Origin: Streptococcus pneumoniae | Lineage (GTDB): Bacteria > Bacillota > Bacilli > Lactobacillales > Streptococcaceae | DNA length: 64,000 nt | Direction of reading: 5' to 3' | NCBI GenBank assembly: GCA_040719455.1 | Contig: JBFDTN010000001.1 | Location: 248,001-312,000 of the forward strand | The notes under the pieces: generated by a model | What the model was told of the DNA's origin: nothing | The model's input: the letters and a program-made list of their open reading frames with translations, nothing else | Databases searched by the model: none | Program-made: the position numbers and the translations under genes | Shown: piece after piece, positions 42,370 to 49,783 of the stretch | Position numbering within the stretch: the first letter of the stretch is position 1 | Layout: each line of letters opens with the position of its first letter

Positions 42370-43713
42370 ATGAAGATTATTCAATTCCTAATTGAGGCCT
42401 TTCTATCTAATGGTTTAGTTATCGTCTTATTTTTTGATATCAATCGTATCAAATTTTCTCCTCGATCTATTTTCATAGCATTTGTACTTAAAATATTGAT
42501 AGCTTTTGTTTTAGCGACTGTGAAGCAGGTGATGCCAAATAATGTGTTGGATTATTTATATGAGCCACTGTATGCTTTGTTGTTGGCTTATGTATTGTTG
42601 AAACCGCTACCTAAAACCTTGATTGTTTTTTATGGTTTGTTCCCAGTTACCTTATGGAATCTTTTTTATCGTGTCAATTCTTATTTTATTTTAAGTTTAT
42701 TGGAGCAGGGTAAGGTTTTATCATTAAGTGACAACATTTATTATTTTAGTGGTTTTCTAAGTGTAGTTCTTGTCTTTCTTTTTCTCAAATGGCTACGGTA
42801 TGATTTTATCAAGTTACAGACCAGTCTGATTGACTTGAAAGATCGACGAGTGCTTTACCGCGCAAACTGGGCTATGGTCTTCTATTATGCCTTGATGCAA
42901 TGTCTAACTTATTTAGAGTATGGAGAAGGGATTGTGACCCGTGATTATCGTAGATTGATTTTAGTGGTTTATCTCATTATTTTTATGGGGTTTATCAAGC
43001 AATTAGATAGGCATGTAAGAGAAAAATTGCAAGAGAAATTACAGTTTCAACAAGATTTACAGCTGAGCAATATGGAAAATTACAGCCATCATGTTGAAGA
43101 GCTTTATCGGGAGGTGAGGGGATTTCGACATGATTATGCCAACCTGTTGACGACCTTGCGGTTAAGTATTGAGGACAACAATATGTCTCAAATCAAGGAA
43201 ATTTACGAAACGGTATTGAAGGATTCGCATAAAAGATTACGGAATCAGAAATATGACATCGGTCGCTTGATGAATATCCCTAACTCAGCCTTAAAAAGTC
43301 TATTAGCAGCAAAGTTTATGCAGGCTAGTGAGAATCATATATCAGTCACCCTAGAAGTCCCTGAAGTTATTGAGCCAAGAGGCATGGAGTTGGTTGATTT
43401 TATCACGATTGTGTCGATTTTATGTGACAATGCCATTGATGCTGCGATAGGAACTGCTGTGCCTAAAATCAACATTGCCTTATTGCATGTCGCTGATAAA
43501 CAGATGTTGATTATTGAAAATTCCATGAAAGAAGAAGTAATTGATACCTCAGAAATCTATTCTTTTGAGAGCAGTTCCAAGGGGAGCAATAGAGGAGTTG
43601 GCCTATACAATGTGATGAAAATCCTCGAACACTACCCAAATACCTCGCTCAATACGACCAGTCAGAACCATACCTTCTGTCAGATTTTAGAGATAGGTTT
43701 TGACCAGTCATAA
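42370..43713 (+). CDS. blpH: BlpH-like pheromone-sensing histidine kinase
   Basis: 447 residues from the ATG at 42370 (GGAGGAGG upstream); the TTG-started longer frame overlaps blpR. The N-terminal half has about six membrane segments that form the peptide receptor. The phospho-accepting His is in 'VRGFRHDYANLLTTLR' near 258. The ATPase domain has 'CDNAIDAAIG' and 'SSKGSNRGVGLYNV'. This is HPK10-type, as in ComD, AgrC and BlpH. It should detect the BlpC-type peptide encoded at 48159-48317. An IS200-like end hairpin abuts its stop codon. Confidence 0.93.
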   Translation: MKIIQFLIEAFLSNGLVIVLFFDINRIKFSPRSIFIAFVLKILIAFVLATVKQVMPNNVLDYLYEPLYALLLAYVLLKPLPKTLIVFYGLFPVTLWNLFYRVNSYFILSLLEQGKVLSLSDNIYYFSGFLSVVLVFLFLKWLRYDFIKLQTSLIDLKDRRVLYRANWAMVFYYALMQCLTYLEYGEGIVTRDYRRLILVVYLIIFMGFIKQLDRHVREKLQEKLQFQQDLQLSNMENYSHHVEELYREVRGFRHDYANLLTTLRLSIEDNNMSQIKEIYETVLKDSHKRLRNQKYDIGRLMNIPNSALKSLLAAKFMQASENHISVTLEVPEVIEPRGMELVDFITIVSILCDNAIDAAIGTAVPKINIALLHVADKQMLIIENSMKEEVIDTSEIYSFESSSKGSNRGVGLYNVMKILEHYPNTSLNTTSQNHTFCQILEIGFDQS

Positions 43714-43733
43714 CCACCCGTGAAAACGGGTGG
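43714..43733. repeat. IS200-like end hairpin
   Basis: CCACCCGT (43714-43721), GAAA, ACGGGTGG (43726-43733): a perfect eight-pair hairpin of the kind found at the ends of IS200/IS605 elements. It begins on the base after the blpH stop, and the rest of the stretch to 43842 has further small hairpins. Confidence 0.75.
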
Positions 43734-43842
43734 CTTGTACACCGGCTATAAGCCGTTTCCCTCCAGCGGCGCCTAAAGACGCTCGCTGAACTTCGTTCAG
43801 GTTAGCTTCTATTACTTGACTAAGGTCCGTAACAACGGGCTT

Positions 43843-44315
43843 TTATCTTGTTCTAAAACCTCCATCTGAAAATGGATCTTCATACTCTTTAACACTCAAC
43901 TTATCAAGAGCGATGTCAGTCTTTTCCTGATCACGGATATACTTCGCAACAGTTTTCTCGTTTAATTCTACCGTACTGACGTAATAGCCTCTTGCCCAAA
44001 ACTTGCGATTTCCATACTTATATTTTAAATTCGCATGTTTATCAAATATCATTAAGGCACTTTTGCTTTTCAGATAGCCCATAAAATCAGAAATCGCAAG
44101 TTTTGGAGGAATTAGAACTAACATGTGAACATGATCTGACATCATGTGACCTTCAATAATTTCAACTCCTTTATATTGGCATAGATGACGGAAAATCTCG
44201 ATTAAATCCTGCCTAATTTTGTAGTATATGGCTTTTCTTCGGTACTTAGGTGTGAAGACAATACGATAGAGCACATCCATTTGGTGTGTGATAAACTATA
44301 ACTGGTTTTAGTCAT
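43843..44315 (-). pseudogene. tnpA: IS200-type Y1 transposase with a frameshift near its start
   Basis: The main frame (from 44280) encodes 145 residues with 'VFTPKYRRK', 'MMSDHVHMLV' (His-x-His) and the C-terminal Tyr region 'ARGYYVSTVELN'. The normal first residues (MTKTSYSLSHTKWMC) are in another frame, starting at the ATG at 44315, which has a GGAGG site. One base appears to be missing near 44268-44272. The protein as encoded lacks its normal start, so the element is probably inactive unless frameshifting or the internal ATG rescues it. Confidence 0.75.
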
Positions 44316-44422
44316 TTATTTTTCCTCCTTTGTCTAACCTGAACAATTAGATGATACTAGGAAAAATAAATGAAAGCTAGAAGCCTTGTTAGGAGCCTGG
44401 GATAAAAAGTTCTTGACTACTA

Positions 44423-44460
44423 AAAAACCAGAAGTTCTATTGACGGAACTTCTGGTTTTT
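44423..44460. terminator. Bidirectional terminator at the left end of the IS1182-like element
   Basis: AAAAACCAGAAGTTC (44423-44437) pairs with GAACTTCTGGTTTTT (44446-44460), 15 pairs around an eight-base loop. It ends the transposase transcript. Confidence 0.88.
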
Positions 44461-44465
44461 CGTTT

Positions 44466-45986
44466 TTATGCTCTTCTTCGGTTGTATTTGAGGAGATTAT
44501 TGGCCATAAGGACCAATCCCATATCGATTTTCACCTGACGATTGCCCCTTAGGTTACATCGTTTGTAACCCAAATAAGCCTTTATCTGTCCAAAGACAGG
44601 TTCCACATCCACCTTGCGTTGGGCGAATATACGACTGCCTTCTTCAGATAAAAGCGCCTTGCTTTCTTCCTTCTTTAATTGCTGGTATCGCTCATTGATG
44701 TAGAGCCCCTTTTGCGGGGCTAGATCAGGATGGACCGCATAATATACCTTGGTTTCTTTCTCAAAACCACTCTCTGTTTGTTCGTGCTTGAGATGATGAA
44801 AGACATACTCATGTCCTTCAGGATGTCGATAAGTATCCGTCTTCTCATCATAAATCCAATTCGCAAGATTCTTGTCAGACTGTTGATGCCTTTTCTTCTG
44901 CTCTTTATCAAACAGGGAATACTTGATAAGATGTTCAATCCCTTGTTTATTTAATGTGACAAGGTTCTCTTCGCTTCCATAACCTGCATCTGCGACGATT
45001 GTCTTGAGAGGATGAGGATAGGAATTCAAGAAAGGCATGAGAGTCCTCGTATCGGTCGGATTTGGAAAGATATCGTAGTGAAGAGTAAATTGATTTTCTG
45101 TTGCGATTTGAAGATTATAGGCTGCTTTTAGTTGCCCATTGTTCATGTGGTCATCTTTGAGTCTCATGAAGGTAGCGTCTGTATCTGTTTTTGAAAAGCT
45201 ATTGCGACCTTGGAAGGTTTCTTGATAGTTCTCATATTTTTCTGCCCGCACTGAAAAATCCTCCCGTACCTTACGGAGAACTTTCCTCAGTTTCCGGCGT
45301 TTTCCTTTTCGCTCATCTTTTCCTTTGACAGGCTGTGTTTTAATGTCTTGGTCGATTTCCTCTAGTTCCGATTCCAGCAAGGCTGTAAATTCTGCTAGGT
45401 GCTCAGAGGTGATGAGATCCTCTTCGTCCAATTCGATTGCTTCATGGATAAGTGGCGTGATTTCTTCTTGGAAATAAGTCTTTAGTGAGGTCTGTAGCTT
45501 GGCAGAGAATTTCTCAGTTGCCTTTTTCCAGACGAAACTATACTTATTGGCATTCGCTTCAATCTTCGTGCCATCAATATAGATACAGTCCAAGGAGATG
45601 AGGTCTTCCATTTTCAGACGGAGGTTGAGTTCGATAAATAGGTTTTGAATGATGGTCTCCATGCTATTTGCGACCCGAAAACGGTTAATAGTCCGATAGC
45701 TGACCGTTAGTTGCCCCGTCAAATATTGCATGGCTAGATTTTCCTGCATGAGTTTAGCGATTTTACGACCTGAGAAAATCCCTTGGGAGTAGGCGAACAG
45801 GAGGGCGGACAAGAGGAGTTTGGGATGATAGGAGGGACGACCGTAGTCATGGTAGAAAGACTGAAATAGCGCATCGTCCAACTCATTGACAACCATTTCA
45901 ATTGTAAATACGATATGATTAGGTGGCAGACAAGAAGCAAGTTCTAGTGGTAAAATGGTTTGATTTGTGTTATAGTAGAGGTGCAT
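44466..45986 (-). CDS. IS1182-family transposase
   Basis: 506 residues, full length. The N-terminal DUF772-like domain ('GRPSYHPKLLLSALLFAYSQG', abbreviated here to its first part) is followed by 'TVSYRTINRFR'. The DDE core has 'DCIYIDGTKIEAN' and 'TIVADAGYGSEENL'; the C-terminal region has 'VEPVFGQIKAYLGY' with the last catalytic Glu. It encodes cut-and-paste transposition. No frameshift is visible, so it may be active although its element is split by the intron. Confidence 0.9.
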   Translation of the reverse strand: MHLYYNTNQTILPLELASCLPPNHIVFTIEMVVNELDDALFQSFYHDYGRPSYHPKLLLSALLFAYSQGIFSGRKIAKLMQENLAMQYLTGQLTVSYRTINRFRVANSMETIIQNLFIELNLRLKMEDLISLDCIYIDGTKIEANANKYSFVWKKATEKFSAKLQTSLKTYFQEEITPLIHEAIELDEEDLITSEHLAEFTALLESELEEIDQDIKTQPVKGKDERKGKRRKLRKVLRKVREDFSVRAEKYENYQETFQGRNSFSKTDTDATFMRLKDDHMNNGQLKAAYNLQIATENQFTLHYDIFPNPTDTRTLMPFLNSYPHPLKTIVADAGYGSEENLVTLNKQGIEHLIKYSLFDKEQKKRHQQSDKNLANWIYDEKTDTYRHPEGHEYVFHHLKHEQTESGFEKETKVYYAVHPDLAPQKGLYINERYQQLKKEESKALLSEEGSRIFAQRKVDVEPVFGQIKAYLGYKRCNLRGNRQVKIDMGLVLMANNLLKYNRRRA

Positions 45987-46047
45987 GGGATAGCCTTTCT
46001 AATATTTTCTTAGCAACTATATTTTAACAAGACTATCTCTATAACGC

Positions 46048-46079
46048 AAAAAGCAACGGACAAAAACCGTTGCTTTTTT
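46048..46079. terminator. Terminator hairpin used as the group IIC intron target
   Basis: AAAAAGCAACGG (46048-46059), seven-base loop, CCGTTGCTTTTT (46067-46078). It lies in the IS1182-like element. The intron starts three bases after the T run, which is the insertion habit of group IIC introns. Confidence 0.85.
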
Positions 46080-46081
46080 GG

Positions 46082-48036
46082 GTACGACGGGCATGTCGTA
46101 CATCTGAGGTGCAAGTCCTCTGTGGGCACCCGCTACCGGTGAACCCAATAGCGACTCCCAAGCCTGACTATCGTGAGGTAGCGGGGAGAGGAAGGGATAG
46201 CGAAATCGTGGCTCTACGAACAGAAACGTGATATAAGGCGTTAACAGCGGATGAGGTGGCTAAGAACACTAAAGTCCCAAAAGGTAGTCGTAACCTGTTG
46301 GCGTAAATCACGAGAGTAAACGAGGAAAGATGTACGACTTATCCCGTGAGGTCTCATGAGCGTCGATTAGACGTAGTAACAACGAATCATGAGAAGTCAG
46401 CCAATAAAACAATTAGAGATTTGTGAAACGCGTTAGCGTGAACAGAGGTCATAGTAGTGATGAAGCTTCTGTAATGGAAGTGGAGCGAAGGACTGAATAT
46501 TCAAACAGTCTGGGGAGAGACTGTTTGAACTCTGTCGCAAGAAATAAAAATCGACAGACCGAAGTATGCCTACTTCACTTGTGTCTGAAAAATGAACGGT
46601 CTGATAGAACTGGACGCAGTCACGTATTGACTAGAAGAAAGTTCACCAATATAAGATGTCTCTCAGACACCAAAACAAGAAAGGAATACACACATGTCAG
46701 AATTACTAGATAATATCTTATCTCGTTCCAACATGCTTGAAGCCTACAATCAAGTCAAATCCAATAAGGGTTCAGCTGGTATTGATGGCGTTACCATTGA
46801 TGGCATGGATGACTATCTTCGCCAACATTGGCGACCAACCAAGGAACTGATAAAGCAAAGGAAGTATAAACCTCAGCCAGTTCTCCGAGTTGAAATACCC
46901 AAGCCAAACGGCGGAATCCGTCAGCTTGGTATCCCAACAGTCATGGACAGAATGATTCAACAGGCAATCGTTCAAGTTATCAGTCCACTCTGTGAGCCTC
47001 ACTTCGTAGAAACCAGTTATGGATTCAGACCGAATCGGTCATGCGAAAAAGCCATCATCAAGTTATTGGAGTACCTTAACGATGGCTATGAGTGGATAGT
47101 GGACATCGACCTTGAAAGATTCTTCGATACAGTTCCCCAAGACAGATTGATGTCACTTGTTCATAACATTATCCAGGATGGGGATACGGAATCCCTTATT
47201 CGGAAGTATCTTCATGCAGGTGTGGTTATCAATGGCCAAAGACATAAGACGCTAGTGGGGACTCCACAAGGAGGAAATCTGTCACCGATCTTGTCCAATA
47301 TTGTCCTCAACGAGCTGGATAAGGAGCTAGAAAATCGAGGTCTCCGCTTTGTTCGCTACGCAGACGATTGTGTCATCACTGTTGGGAGTGAAGCGGCGGC
47401 TAAGCGAGTAATGTACTCAGTTAGTCGCTTTATTGAGAAACGTCTTGGACTCAAGGTCAATATGACTAAGACTAAGGTGACACGACCAGGACAATTGAAG
47501 TATCTTGGATTTGGCTTCTGGAAGTCAACTGAAGGTTGGAAAAGTCGTCCCCATCAAGATAGCGTACAGAGCTTTAAGAGAAAGCTCAAGCAACTAACAA
47601 CACGCAAATGGAATATTGACTTGGACAGCCGTATTGAGAAATTAAACTATGTTATCCGAGGATGGATAAACTATTTCTCCTTGACGAACATGAGGAAGTC
47701 GATGGTAACCATTGATGAAAGACTGCGAACACGAATGAGGGTGATTATCTGGAAACAATGGAAGAGGAAATCGAGGCGACTATGGGGACTGCTTAAACTA
47801 GGGGTCCCAAAGTGGATAGCAGATAGAGTATCTGGATGGGGTAACCACTATCAACTTGTGGCACAAAAGTCAGTCCTAAAACGAGCTATATCAAAACCAG
47901 TCCTCATGAAACGAGGACTGGTCAGTTGTTTGGATTATTACCTAGAACGACATGCGTTAAAAGTTAATTGAACCGCCGTATGCCGAACGGCACGTACGGT
48001 GGTGTGAGAGGGGCTACCAGTTAGCCCCTACTCGAT
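46082..48036 (+). mobile_element. Group II intron (class C type)
   Basis: About 1.95 kb. The 5' end is near GTACGAC at 46082 (consensus GUGCGAC). Domain V is at about 47969-48012 (CCGTATGCCGAACGG with CGTACGGTGG) and domain VI at about 48010-48030 (GGGGCTA/TAGCCCC), with the 3' end near CTACTCGAT (48036). The 600 bases before the ORF are ribozyme domains I-IV, not a gene. It is a self-splicing RNA that reinserts by reverse transcription with its own protein. Confidence 0.85.
46694..47971 (+). CDS. ltrA: Group II intron reverse transcriptase/maturase (LtrA-like)
   Basis: 425 residues. RT motifs: 'GSAGIDGVTIDGMDDYL', 'VDIDLERFFDTV', 'GTPQGGNLSPILSN' and RYADDCVI (catalytic Asp pair near 230). 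Then the maturase X/GIIM region ('RGWINYFSL', 'WKQWKRKSRRLW'). There is no HNH endonuclease domain, as expected for class C. It binds its intron RNA, helps splicing and copies it into DNA. GAAAGGAA precedes the ATG. Full length with no frameshift. Confidence 0.95.
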   Translation: MSELLDNILSRSNMLEAYNQVKSNKGSAGIDGVTIDGMDDYLRQHWRPTKELIKQRKYKPQPVLRVEIPKPNGGIRQLGIPTVMDRMIQQAIVQVISPLCEPHFVETSYGFRPNRSCEKAIIKLLEYLNDGYEWIVDIDLERFFDTVPQDRLMSLVHNIIQDGDTESLIRKYLHAGVVINGQRHKTLVGTPQGGNLSPILSNIVLNELDKELENRGLRFVRYADDCVITVGSEAAAKRVMYSVSRFIEKRLGLKVNMTKTKVTRPGQLKYLGFGFWKSTEGWKSRPHQDSVQSFKRKLKQLTTRKWNIDLDSRIEKLNYVIRGWINYFSLTNMRKSMVTIDERLRTRMRVIIWKQWKRKSRRLWGLLKLGVPKWIADRVSGWGNHYQLVAQKSVLKRAISKPVLMKRGLVSCLDYYLERHALKVN

Positions 48037-48112
48037 TGAGCAGAGGACTTATGTCCCAAGCTCTTTTCTTGTTTTTCTCTGCGAGAAAAACTGGCTTGAA
48101 GCCATAATAGAT

Positions 48113-48155
48113 AAAGTGAAAAGGTATAGGGAGAATCTCTATTCCTTTTCACTTT
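48113..48155. terminator. Terminator downstream of blpC
   Basis: AAAGTGAAAAGG (48113-48124) pairs with CCTTTTCACTTT (48144-48155), with extra pairing inside (AGGGAG/CTCT) and T/A runs on both sides. It ends the leftward blpC transcript. Confidence 0.85.
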
Positions 48156-48158
48156 ATT

Positions 48159-48317
48159 TTATCCTAGCTGATGTTTGTTAATGCCTCCATTTATTTTCAT
48201 TTCTTGTGGTTGTGTAAATCTGTTAAAAAAATCAGTCCACCAATCTCCGCCAGAGATGTGATGAAGTTCAGAACAGGGTAGTTCTTTAAATTGTGCTAGT
48301 GTTTGCTTCTTGTCCAT
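48159..48317 (-). CDS. blpC: BlpC-type peptide pheromone precursor, 52 aa
   Basis: 52 residues. The leader MDKKQTLAQFKELPCSELHH closely resembles pneumococcal BlpC leaders (MDKKQ...F.EL...EL..I.GG) and ends in ISGG. The predicted mature peptide has 28 residues, beginning DWWTDFFNRF and ending in NGGINKHQLG. BlpA/BlpB should remove the leader and export it, and BlpH should sense it. AAAGGAGG lies before the ATG at 48317. A BlpR box and TATAAT promoter lie upstream, so it is auto-induced. Position between blpH and blpB is the pneumococcal order. It is short and easily missed by gene callers. Confidence 0.88.
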   Translation of the reverse strand: MDKKQTLAQFKELPCSELHHISGGDWWTDFFNRFTQPQEMKINGGINKHQLG

Positions 48318-48346
48318 GTTAGGACCTCCTTTATATAATTTATTTT

Positions 48347-48413
48347 ATTATAATCAAAACTGTATTAATTGTATAGATAATTCGCGAATAGTCCTTGAAA
48401 ATTCCTAAATGGC
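48347..48413 (-). promoter_or_regulatory. BlpR box and promoter of blpC
   Basis: On the minus strand GCCATTTAGGA (48413-48403) and ACTATTCGCGA (48392-48382) start 21 bases apart. The -10 TATAAT is at 48352-48347, 29 bases on. The box ends four bases from the blpB stop, so blpC has its own induced promoter. Confidence 0.8.
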
Positions 48414-48417
48414 GAAT

Positions 48418-49770
48418 TTACTGAGAATTATGTAAGATTTTATCCTTACAGTAATCAAAGTAAGTTTTTTTGTCAATAACGCTGGTCACACGTCCTTGTA
48501 AGCCATAGTGGATAAGTGTGCTGTCCTTATCAGGTAGTTGAGCCAATGCTGTAATCTTAAAGAGATTCCCTTGTTCTGTTTTGGTAGCTGTTTTATCAAT
48601 GGATTGGATATTTCCAATAATAGTAATTGCTTGGTTTCCGATTTTCTCAAGACTGAGACGAACAACCTGCTTTTCTTTTAGTAAAGAGACGTATTCCGAA
48701 GTGACATAATAGGTAATGAAAACTTCTTTCGTCTCACTGATATTAGGAAAAATCTGAGCAATTTCACTGCCGTTTGGAATGAGGTTTTTCCCTTCAAATT
48801 CCTGATTAAGGTGTATAATTCCCTCTTCAGGCGCCGTAATGGTATCGTTCTTTAATTGAACACCGGCTTGATCTAATTTTGCTTGGAGATCAAGTAGTTG
48901 ATTGTCAACAGTTGCGAGTTGTTGAGAAGCTGTTTGTAGGAACTGAGTTCGTAGAACTTCGATTTTTGTTCCTAAACTATGATCATAAGTCGAAATGCTT
49001 CCTGTACTTGCACGTTGGATTTTGAGATTGGCAATGGAATTTTCAAGACTAGAAATGCTTTGATTGATTTGTGAGATGTACTGCTCTGCTGTAGCAGTAT
49101 CTTGGGCTTGAGACAAGTATGTATTTAGAGTAGCTTGAAGCGGATTATTTGCTGGTAAGCTAGTAGAGCGACTGCTAATGGCTTGGCGAAGTTCCTCGTA
49201 TTCGGAGATTTGTTGATGGATTTCGTTAATCTGATTGTCGATTGCTGAGACAGTATTGCTAGCAATAGCAGCTTGGTTGTTCACTTCTGTATTGATCTTT
49301 GAGATACCAAGTTCGATATCTTGCGATTGTGTGATAAAGTTATTAAATGTGTTAACATACCCAAATTCATCCTCGCCTGCAAAGAGGTTTGTCCCCTGCT
49401 CCAAACTGGATTTGAGCGTTTCAAGTCCAGTTTTTTGTCGTTGAAGGAGGGCTAATTGCGTCTCTATAGCCTGCTTTTGAGAGCTTTCCATCGTTTCAGA
49501 GTATTTGATGATGATCTCATCTTTTTTTACCAACTGATTATTGACTAGATTGTTGGTAAGAATGGTGTTATTGCTGGTTGATTGGATAGAAGCGATAATC
49601 TTTGTTGGAGTAATTTCTCCTCGTGAGGTGATAGTGACTTCCTTCTTGGCAAATAGCGAAAAAATGACAAGAAAGCTGACAAGTAAGAGTAAGGGAATAA
49701 TCAAGAGTGTCGCAAAGTTATGGTAACGACGCTGGTAAAATTCAGCGCTTTTAAAAAGATTTGGATTCAT
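48418..49770 (-). CDS. blpB: BlpB-like transport accessory protein (HlyD/membrane fusion type)
   Basis: 450 residues. One N-terminal membrane segment (about 20-42) is followed by lipoyl-like half motifs around long coiled coils (about 85-310) and a C-terminal beta domain ('ITAPEEGIIHLNQEF', 'GLQGRVTSVI'). It works with BlpA in exporting double-glycine peptides. The ATG at 49770 lies nine bases after AAGGAG; the ATG at 49779 abuts that site. Thirteen bases separate it from blpA. Full length, unlike the broken blpB alleles known in many pneumococci. Confidence 0.9.
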   Translation of the reverse strand: MNPNLFKSAEFYQRRYHNFATLLIIPLLLLVSFLVIFSLFAKKEVTITSRGEITPTKIIASIQSTSNNTILTNNLVNNQLVKKDEIIIKYSETMESSQKQAIETQLALLQRQKTGLETLKSSLEQGTNLFAGEDEFGYVNTFNNFITQSQDIELGISKINTEVNNQAAIASNTVSAIDNQINEIHQQISEYEELRQAISSRSTSLPANNPLQATLNTYLSQAQDTATAEQYISQINQSISSLENSIANLKIQRASTGSISTYDHSLGTKIEVLRTQFLQTASQQLATVDNQLLDLQAKLDQAGVQLKNDTITAPEEGIIHLNQEFEGKNLIPNGSEIAQIFPNISETKEVFITYYVTSEYVSLLKEKQVVRLSLEKIGNQAITIIGNIQSIDKTATKTEQGNLFKITALAQLPDKDSTLIHYGLQGRVTSVIDKKTYFDYCKDKILHNSQ

Positions 49771-49783
49771 GGAATACATCTCC

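Larger units (their letters stand above)
43714..44345 (-). mobile_element. IS200/IS605-family element (tnpA only)
   Basis: Bounded on the left by the hairpin at 43714 and on the right approximately by the end of the tnpA leader. Elements of this group move as single strands and leave no target duplication. It sits between blpH and the IS1182-like element. The right boundary is an estimate. Confidence 0.7.
44393..48063 (-). mobile_element. IS1182-family element split by a group II intron
   Basis: The left inverted repeat (44393-44410, GAGCCTGGGATAAAAAGT) matches the complement of 48047-48063 (GAGCTTGGGACATAAGT). The right end lies beyond the intron, so the intron sits inside the IS. Removing 46082-48036 gives an element of about 1.7 kb, normal for IS1182. 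No clear target duplication was identified. Confidence 0.78.

Noticed and set aside
46048..46079. Hairpin considered as an integron attC site
   Set aside because: It is a plain terminator stem with a T run; no attC core sites and no integrase nearby.
46423..46713. 96-codon open frame upstream of the intron RT gene
   Set aside because: Lies in the ribozyme domains of the group II intron; the sequence is explained by RNA structure.
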